From Campylobacteraceae bacterium (GTDB lineage: Bacteria > Campylobacterota > Campylobacteria > Campylobacterales > Sulfurovaceae), in contig JALVEV010000151.1 of NCBI GenBank assembly GCA_027030605.1, positions 1 to 10,650 of the forward strand: a DNA stretch of 10,650 nucleotides, in the 5' to 3' direction. A program made the translations under genes and the position numbers. Below, in pieces: positions 6,115-10,650 of this stretch. Each line of letters begins with the position of its first letter. Within the stretch, counting starts at the first letter, position 1. The notes under the pieces are model-generated. The model was not told the origin of the DNA. It saw only the letters and a list, made by a program, of their open reading frames with translations, and did no database searches.

Positions 6115-6657
6115 TTAATCATCTATCAACTCTTTGGTGCTAACAACAGAAGCAAAAACAGCCCCCAATGCACTCATAAAAGAGCCATGCACCTCTTTAG
6201 CAGAGATAACTTCTCCATTAAAGCTCAAATCTCTTGTAGCACAGGCATCTTCAACCACTGTGACACAGTAGCCCAAGTCAAATCCTGCTCGAACAGTAGA
6301 GTCCACACATATATGGCTCATTGCCCCACAGATGATGAGTTCTTTTATATTTTGTGCTTTTAGATTCTCTTCAAGAGTTGTCTCTCTAAAACTGTTTGGG
6401 AAATGTTTAGTAATGTATGTGCTATTTGTACTTTTTAGCTTCTTATGCAACTCTACCCCTTTGGTGTTGGGCAGAAAAAAAGTTGCTCCCTCTTTGGTTG
6501 AGATGTGTTGGATAACATAGACCTCTATATCATGGCTATGAGCATAGTCAATAAGCTTATTGGCATTCTCTAAAGCACTCTCTACCTCACATAAAGGCAA
6601 TGCTCCTCCCTCAAAATAATCGTTTTGTAAATCTATAACAAGTAGAGCTTTTTTCAT
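6115..6657 (-). CDS. Isochorismatase-family cysteine hydrolase
   Basis: A 180-residue soluble hydrolase of the isochorismatase-like fold (nicotinamidase, YcaC and related amidases), full length for the family. The catalytic Asp-Lys-Cys set is complete: Asp9 in LLVIDLQNDYF, Lys84 in YITKHFPNSF, and Cys117 in ICGAMSHICVDST, with the preceding GAMS loop typical of the cis-peptide bond and oxyanion hole. The family cleaves amide or vinyl-ether bonds of small molecules. The nicotinamidase metal-ligand pattern is not apparent, so pncA is not claimed. AGGAG (6663-6667) lies five bases before the ATG. It follows the short AraC-type gene on the same strand after 70 bp and may be read through from it or use its own promoter at 6673-6678. 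Confidence 0.9.
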   Translation of the reverse strand: MKKALLVIDLQNDYFEGGALPLCEVESALENANKLIDYAHSHDIEVYVIQHISTKEGATFFLPNTKGVELHKKLKSTNSTYITKHFPNSFRETTLEENLKAQNIKELIICGAMSHICVDSTVRAGFDLGYCVTVVEDACATRDLSFNGEVISAKEVHGSFMSALGAVFASVVSTKELIDD

Positions 6658-6672
6658 GGTTTCTCCTAGTAA

Positions 6673-6701
6673 AGTATAGCAAAATAATAGGGTAATTTAA
6701 A
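6673..6701 (-). promoter_or_regulatory. Possible extended -10 promoter for the isochorismatase-family gene
   Basis: On the minus strand TGCTATACT gives an extended -10 (TG-N-TATACT; hexamer 6678-6673) with a weak TTTAAA 17 bp upstream (6701-6696). The start would fall near 6666, leaving a leader of about nine bases that still contains GGAG. Plausible but unproven. Confidence 0.4.
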
Positions 6702-6727
6702 AAAAGAGTATTGTAAAAAATTGACCT

Positions 6728-7372
6728 TTATATCAAACTCGCTTGATACGCCTTAGGAGAGATACCGAAAACTTCTTTAAAATATTTATACAAATGACTT
6801 TGGTCACTAAACCTACACTCTATTGCTACCTCTTCTAAAGTCAGCTCAAACAATTTATCCTCATCTATAAATACTCTAATATCATGGGCTAACGTCTCAC
6901 TATGTAGAGGTTGTTCTTGTTTAGTTTGTTGTCTCAAAAGTGTTTGTAAAAACAGAAGCAACTGCTCCTCTTTTTGCATAGTAAACGTATCTGAAAGCAT
7001 GAGTTTACAAAGGTTTATAAATGCTTCATAAAGTGCTTGACTCACTATAAATGTCTCCAAAGGCAGATACGACTCAACACCCAACAACTCTTTTTGTAAA
7101 CTCTCCAACCAATCTTTCTCAATATAAAGCACATAAAGCTTCTCATTTTTCATGGGAATGCTAGGTACAGAGTGTATCTCATAAGGATTGATGCAGAGTA
7201 ACCTATTTACAGAGAGTAGAAACTCTTTTTTAACACTAACTTCTAGCTCACCTTTCTCTAAAGCCACCATCGTAAGTGTCTCATGAAAATGCTTTTTAGG
7301 ACAGCCTCTTATGACGTGGTTGTAGGTTAGTTCATAGTTGGGGGTTTTGTAGGTTATGTTTATCTCGTTCAT
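6728..7372 (-). CDS. AraC-type regulator lacking its first helix-turn-helix
   Basis: A 214-residue protein, about 50 short for the family. Residues 1-100 are a cupin-like AraC N-domain with HFHETLTMVALEKGELEV (28-45) and LLCINPYEIHSVP (58-70), typical of small-ligand sensors. A helical linker follows (112-150). The DNA-binding part is reduced. IRVFIDEDKLFELTLEEVA (165-183), the normal opening of HTH1, passes directly into IECRFSDQSHLYKYFKEVFGISPKAYQ (184-210), the second half of HTH2. The remainder of HTH1 and the linker helix are missing, consistent with an in-frame deletion between the two LxEVA-like helix starts. The other AraC protein here (383-1237) keeps both motifs. It begins 23 bp after the ATPase stop with no nearby Shine-Dalgarno (only AGGTGA, 16 bases off), suggesting cotranscription. 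It may be inactive, or a sensor that dimerises without normal DNA binding. Confidence 0.8.
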   Translation of the reverse strand: MNEINITYKTPNYELTYNHVIRGCPKKHFHETLTMVALEKGELEVSVKKEFLLSVNRLLCINPYEIHSVPSIPMKNEKLYVLYIEKDWLESLQKELLGVESYLPLETFIVSQALYEAFINLCKLMLSDTFTMQKEEQLLLFLQTLLRQQTKQEQPLHSETLAHDIRVFIDEDKLFELTLEEVAIECRFSDQSHLYKYFKEVFGISPKAYQASLI

Positions 7373-7395
7373 GAAGTTTTACTTTTAAATCACCT

Positions 7396-8598
7396 CTACC
7401 CCAAATACCCCATTGGCAAAGCCACACATTTTTCATTAATATGCAGAACATTTTTTCCCATATATAAAACGATACCCAAAACCTCTTTGGTTGATTTTTT
7501 CTGATACTCTACAATATGCCTAAAGTCATCTTTTCCTACTTTTGATGACGATTTAACCTCTATGGCTATTACTCTATTTTGACGCTCCAATATAAAATCT
7601 ATCTCTTTTTTATCGTTGGTTAAGTAGTGGTAAATTTTTGTATTCTCTGTAGCAAAACTACAATGTTTCATCAACTCATTAAAGACAAAAGTCTCGACTA
7701 ATGCCCCTTTATATCGTGAGTTTTCAAATGCTTCTATGGTGTAGATACCTAAAAAATAGCTCATAAGCCCTGTATCGTTCAGAAATATCTTTGGTGACTT
7801 AACAAACTGCTTTCCAATGTTTTCAAAAAAAGGTCGCAGAGTATAGAGCTGAAAAGTCTGCTCCAAAATTACTAAGTAGTTTTCGCATGTCTCTACTCGC
7901 ACACCTACCTCTTTGGCAAGTTTTGATTTGTTGAGTAAAGAGGTACTACGAGGGGCTATAATATTGACAAAACGATAAAAACTATCTATGTCTCTAAACT
8001 CCCCTAAATCACGTGCATCACGCTCTATATAGGTACTCACATACGAAGAGAACCAAAGTTTTTTCTCTAATGGCGTTTTTAACTTCTGAACATCAGGATA
8101 GCCACCATTTAAGATAGCTTCAACTATATCATTTGTCTCTACCTCTTGAGTACTAAAATTACTATCAAAAAGTCTATCAACTATATTCTCATTTGGCTTT
8201 TTTGACCTCTCTTTTAGACTCAATGGGTACAAATCTACCTCTATAATACGACCTGCCAATGTATCTTTGGTCTGCTTCATATCTAATATATTCGCAGAGC
8301 CTGTAAGTAAAAAATCTCCACTGTTTCGTTTTTTATCTACTACTATCTTAATAGCTTCTAAGAGTTCAGGTACTTTTTGTATCTCATCAATGGTAGTAGG
8401 TTTAGGAAGTGTCTCCACAAATCGTAAGGGGTCATCTTTGGCATTGACACGTGTGGAGACATCATCTAGGACAACATAGTTTTTTCGTATCTCCATAGCC
8501 AAAGTAGATTTACCTACTTGTCTTGCCCCTTTGAGCAATACAACAGGAGAGATTTGTAGAGCTGTCTCTAAAATGGGTAAAATGCTTCTTTTTAACAT
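7396..8598 (-). CDS. AAA ATPase (AAA_14) with DUF4143 and PD-(D/E)XK-like C-terminus
   Basis: A 400-residue protein with the classic architecture. The P-loop is GARQVGKST (24-32), Walker B is TTIDEIQK (68-75), and the sensor strand is LLTGSANIL (97-105) followed by AGRIIEVDLYPLSLKE. The DUF4143 region (about 185-315) includes STYIERDARDLGE, a winged-helix-like LLNKSKLAKEVGVRVETCENYL, and KIFLNDTGLMSYFLG. The C-terminal fold keeps a full PD-(D/E)XK signature: Glu302, Asp334 in EIDFIL, and Glu347-x-Lys349 in AIEVKSS. Members are common in bacteria and archaea and their role is unsettled. It shares architecture but little sequence with the ATPase at 4670-5890, so this is not a recent duplication. 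AAGG (8606-8609) lies seven bases before the ATG. The AraC-type gene follows after 23 bp. Confidence 0.92.
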   Translation of the reverse strand: MLKRSILPILETALQISPVVLLKGARQVGKSTLAMEIRKNYVVLDDVSTRVNAKDDPLRFVETLPKPTTIDEIQKVPELLEAIKIVVDKKRNSGDFLLTGSANILDMKQTKDTLAGRIIEVDLYPLSLKERSKKPNENIVDRLFDSNFSTQEVETNDIVEAILNGGYPDVQKLKTPLEKKLWFSSYVSTYIERDARDLGEFRDIDSFYRFVNIIAPRSTSLLNKSKLAKEVGVRVETCENYLVILEQTFQLYTLRPFFENIGKQFVKSPKIFLNDTGLMSYFLGIYTIEAFENSRYKGALVETFVFNELMKHCSFATENTKIYHYLTNDKKEIDFILERQNRVIAIEVKSSSKVGKDDFRHIVEYQKKSTKEVLGIVLYMGKNVLHINEKCVALPMGYLG

Positions 8599-8627
8599 AT
8601 TTTTGCCTTATTGGAACTATAGTTTAT

Positions 8628-8663
8628 AAATTATACTATTATAATAGTTAAAATTATACTATT
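8628..8663 (-). promoter_or_regulatory. Palindromic AT-rich promoter region of the second AAA ATPase
   Basis: ACTATTATAATAGT (8635-8648) is a perfect 14-bp palindrome containing a TATAAT -10 candidate. AAATTATACTATT occurs twice as a direct repeat (8628-8640 and 8651-8663, 23 bp apart). The -35 side has no good match. The arrangement 30-65 bp before the ATG fits a repressor-controlled promoter. It shares the AATAGT/ACTATT half-site with the dyad at 4638-4657, although AT-rich DNA makes chance similarity easier. Confidence 0.4.
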
Positions 8664-8691
8664 TAGTAGATATTCTATTGAACTTAGATTA

Positions 8692-9474
8692 TTAACAAAG
8701 CCAAATCACACCTTCCAAATACATCACAGCCCCACCACTCATCTCAACTCTATCACCCTTAACCACACAATGCACCTCCCCACCTCTAGCAGATATTTGT
8801 TTAGCATGAAAAATATTTTTACCCAACTTATCAGCCCAATAAGAGACCAATTGAGTAAAAGCAGAACCTGTAACAGGGTCTTCATCTATGCCATATTTTG
8901 GTACAAAAAAGCGTGTAACAAAATCATACTCTTTGCTTTTAGCAGTTATACAAACCCCTCGTAAATCTAGCTCTTTCAAAAGTGCTAAATTTGGTTTGGC
9001 ATTAATTATATCCTCTTCATTTTCAAAAACTACAATGTAATCCATAGAGGCAAAAGTAGCTATGGGTTTCACACCAAAAGCTTTTTCTATTTGCTCTGAA
9101 ATATCACAAGGTTCTATAGCTTGAATAGGAAAATTCATCACATAACGACTCTCTTCCTTCCAAGCTTTTAGCTCTCCACTTTTGGTGGAGAAGACTATCT
9201 CATCTTTCTCATAACCTAAACACTCAAACAACACATAAGCAGAAGCCAAAGTAGCATGACCACACATATCTACTTCTGCTGTAGGAGTGAACCATCGTAA
9301 AGTATAAATCTCATCTTCCTTTACAAAAAAGGCTGTCTCAGAAAGGTTATTCTCCTCTGCTATTTGTTGCATAAGCTCATCACTTAGCCAACTCTCCAAC
9401 GGACAGACCATTGCAGGGTTTCCCTCAAAGGTTTTGGTGGCAAATGCGTCTATTTGGTAGATTTTTTGTTGCAT
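8692..9474 (-). CDS. PhzF-family isomerase
   Basis: A 260-residue enzyme of the PhzF/diaminopimelate-epimerase-like fold, full length. Signatures in order: YQIDAFATKTFEGNPAMV (6-23), the catalytic Glu46 in NNLSETAFF, DMCGHAT (69-75) in the first half, and GIDEDPVTGSAF (195-206) in the second. PhzF itself isomerises a phenazine precursor. No other phenazine gene is present and most relatives are uncharacterised, so only the family is assigned. The frame is open back to 9543, but I chose the ATG at 9474 because AGGAG (9480-9484) is five bases upstream and the protein then begins with the usual xxxYQIDAF. It starts 41 bp after the MATE stop on the same strand, probably one transcription unit. 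Confidence 0.92.
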   Translation of the reverse strand: MQQKIYQIDAFATKTFEGNPAMVCPLESWLSDELMQQIAEENNLSETAFFVKEDEIYTLRWFTPTAEVDMCGHATLASAYVLFECLGYEKDEIVFSTKSGELKAWKEESRYVMNFPIQAIEPCDISEQIEKAFGVKPIATFASMDYIVVFENEEDIINAKPNLALLKELDLRGVCITAKSKEYDFVTRFFVPKYGIDEDPVTGSAFTQLVSYWADKLGKNIFHAKQISARGGEVHCVVKGDRVEMSGGAVMYLEGVIWLC

Positions 9475-9515
9475 ATATTCTCCTATAATTTTATATTTAA
9501 TTCCAATTGAACCCT

Positions 9516-10650
9516 CTACTCCAACCCTCTCCCATATCTCCAAAATACCAAGCCCTGAAACAAACCACGAAAGAGAAAAAAGAACATAAAACTAATCCAA
9601 AGAGCATAAGAGAAGTTTATCTCTTTGGTTGCATAAAATAGTCCTATAAACAAAACCATCGACCAGATAGTAATATTTCGCATCGCTTTTGTGGCTGTCA
9701 TACCTACAAATACTCCGTCCCAAATATACGCCATAAAGCTAAAAAGAGGCATCACTACAACATAGGGCATAAACTCTAAAGTATGTTCTATTAGCTCTTG
9801 TTGATTGGTATAGAGATGTAAAATCAACTCTCCTAGAAGAGCATATATGACTATATACAAAAGCGTAAAACCAACACCCCAATAGAAGATATATCTGATA
9901 ACTCTATAAAAGTTCTCCCAATCTTTTGCTCCGTAGTATCTGCCTACCAAACTCTCGGCAGCGTTTGCAAAACCATCAAGAGTATAGGCAAACCAAATGA
10001 CAAATTGTAAAAGAAGTATCATCACCGTTAGCGTCTCTTCACTATGTTTGGCAGCTTGTGAGTAGAAAAATGCAAAGCTTAATGTGAGTAAAACAGTACG
10101 AATAAAAATATCTTGATTGATATTTAAAAACCTTAACAGCTCATTCCATTTTAAGATATCTGACACAGAGAAAAAGTATAACGACTTTCTGTACCTAAAG
10201 AGCAGTACAAAAGCCAATACCAAACCTGCATATTGGGCAATGACTGTACCATATGCAACACCCTCAATACCCATATTTAGCACATTGACAAAGTAGTAAC
10301 TAAAGAGAATATTTAACACATTTATGAGAATGGTAACAACCAAAGGATAGTGTGCATTTTGCATACCAAAGAACCAACCCATCAAGACATAGAGCATAAA
10401 AACAGCAGGTGCTGTGTAGATACGAATAGTGAAATAGCTTTGAGCATAAGCTTGATAGGTGCTATCGACATTCATCAGGTAAAAAGAGACCTTTACAACA
10501 CTTTCTTGAAAAACTAAAAGAGCCAAAGAGAGCATAAAAGCAACAAACAAAGCCCTATAGAGTGTCTTAGAGATAGCCTCTTTATCTTTTTGTCCAAAGG
10601 CTTGTGCCGTTATGCCTGTTGTTCCCATACGCAAAAAATTGATAGTTCCA
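9516..10650 (-). CDS. MATE efflux transporter, DinF subfamily (N-terminus beyond the right edge)
   Basis: A polytopic inner-membrane, cation-coupled multidrug/organic-molecule exporter. About 377 residues are visible out of roughly 440. The frame stays open through the edge, reading GTINFLRMGTTGITAQAFG, which in relatives lies some 55 residues from the N-terminus. So the true start is outside the window and the inner TTG/ATG near 10634 are not starts. DinF hallmarks: LRMGTTGITAQAFG, MGWFFGMQNAHYPL, YTLDGFANAAESLVGRYYGA and IWDGVFVGMTATKAMRN. About ten hydrophobic helices remain of the usual twelve. It is followed by the PhzF-family gene after 41 bp; the pairing may link export with a small-molecule enzyme, but this is inference. 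Confidence 0.92.
   Translation of the reverse strand, partial: GTINFLRMGTTGITAQAFGQKDKEAISKTLYRALFVAFMLSLALLVFQESVVKVSFYLMNVDSTYQAYAQSYFTIRIYTAPAVFMLYVLMGWFFGMQNAHYPLVVTILINVLNILFSYYFVNVLNMGIEGVAYGTVIAQYAGLVLAFVLLFRYRKSLYFFSVSDILKWNELLRFLNINQDIFIRTVLLTLSFAFFYSQAAKHSEETLTVMILLLQFVIWFAYTLDGFANAAESLVGRYYGAKDWENFYRVIRYIFYWGVGFTLLYIVIYALLGELILHLYTNQQELIEHTLEFMPYVVVMPLFSFMAYIWDGVFVGMTATKAMRNITIWSMVLFIGLFYATKEINFSYALWISFMFFFLFRGLFQGLVFWRYGRGLE

Noticed and set aside
6022..6363. Plus-strand open frame of 113 codons next to the REP-like elements
   Set aside because: It lies mostly antisense to the well-supported isochorismatase-family gene, has no family-like sequence, and its start lies just after a REP-like repeat.
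6115..6657. Nicotinamidase (pncA)
   Set aside because: Catalytic Asp-Lys-Cys are present, but the Asp/His metal-ligand pattern of PncA is not seen, so only the broad isochorismatase-like family is claimed.
4670..8598. A new defence system built from the two ATPases
   Set aside because: Each is a lone gene with its own promoter, without an effector or partner gene next to it; nothing in the window supports a shared anti-phage role.
9475..9543. A longer PhzF protein starting at 9543
   Set aside because: It would overlap the end of the MATE gene by 28 bp and add residues absent from the family; the ATG at 9474 has AGGAG and begins just before the conserved YQIDAF.

Overview
The window is AT-rich, densely packed chromosomal DNA from what looks like a Campylobacterota bacterium (a Sulfurimonas/Sulfurovum/Arcobacter-type organism). 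That is an inference from base composition, the short AT-rich promoters and the flavour of the proteins; no rRNA or other marker gene is present. It carries no core pathway. It is an accessory-looking mix of regulators, small-molecule enzymes, two AAA ATPases of uncertain role and one multidrug-type exporter.

Layout. Left part (1-1237, minus strand): the N-terminal half of a SAM methyltransferase running off the left edge, and an AraC-type regulator. Facing it on the plus strand (1342-4276): a second SAM methyltransferase of the trans-aconitate-methyltransferase type with a perfect hairpin in its leader, then a TetR regulator whose coding end overlaps a membrane-anchored, Lnt-like carbon-nitrogen hydrolase. 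The last two form a clear two-gene unit. The TetR gene has a textbook sigma-70 promoter placed so that its mRNA should start at the ATG, with a dyad across the -35 box. A decayed glyoxalase-fold (VOC) gene follows on the minus strand (4279 to about 4608). Its broken 5' end overlaps the operator-rich promoter of a plus-strand AAA/DUF4143 ATPase (4670-5890).

The 224-bp convergent gap 5891-6114 holds two inverted copies of a REP-like element (CTCGTT-stem-AATGCATA). From there to the right edge everything is on the minus strand. Read in transcription order it is a DinF-type MATE exporter (incomplete, start beyond the right edge), a PhzF-family isomerase, a second AAA/DUF4143 ATPase with its own palindromic promoter region, a short AraC-type regulator that appears to have lost its first helix-turn-helix, and an isochorismatase-family hydrolase.

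How the parts work together. The best-supported functional unit is tetR plus the Lnt-like enzyme: a one-component sensor controlling a membrane acyltransferase/amidase-like enzyme. MATE-PhzF is probably one transcription unit. The two ATPases are not close relatives of each other, but both have AT-rich dyads built on AATAGT/ACTATT in their promoters. I see no CRISPR array, IS transposase, tRNA or recognisable defence cassette. The most unusual items are the single-HTH AraC protein, the twin operators 32 bp apart before the first ATPase, the leaderless TetR promoter with its overlapping dyad, and the inverted REP pair.
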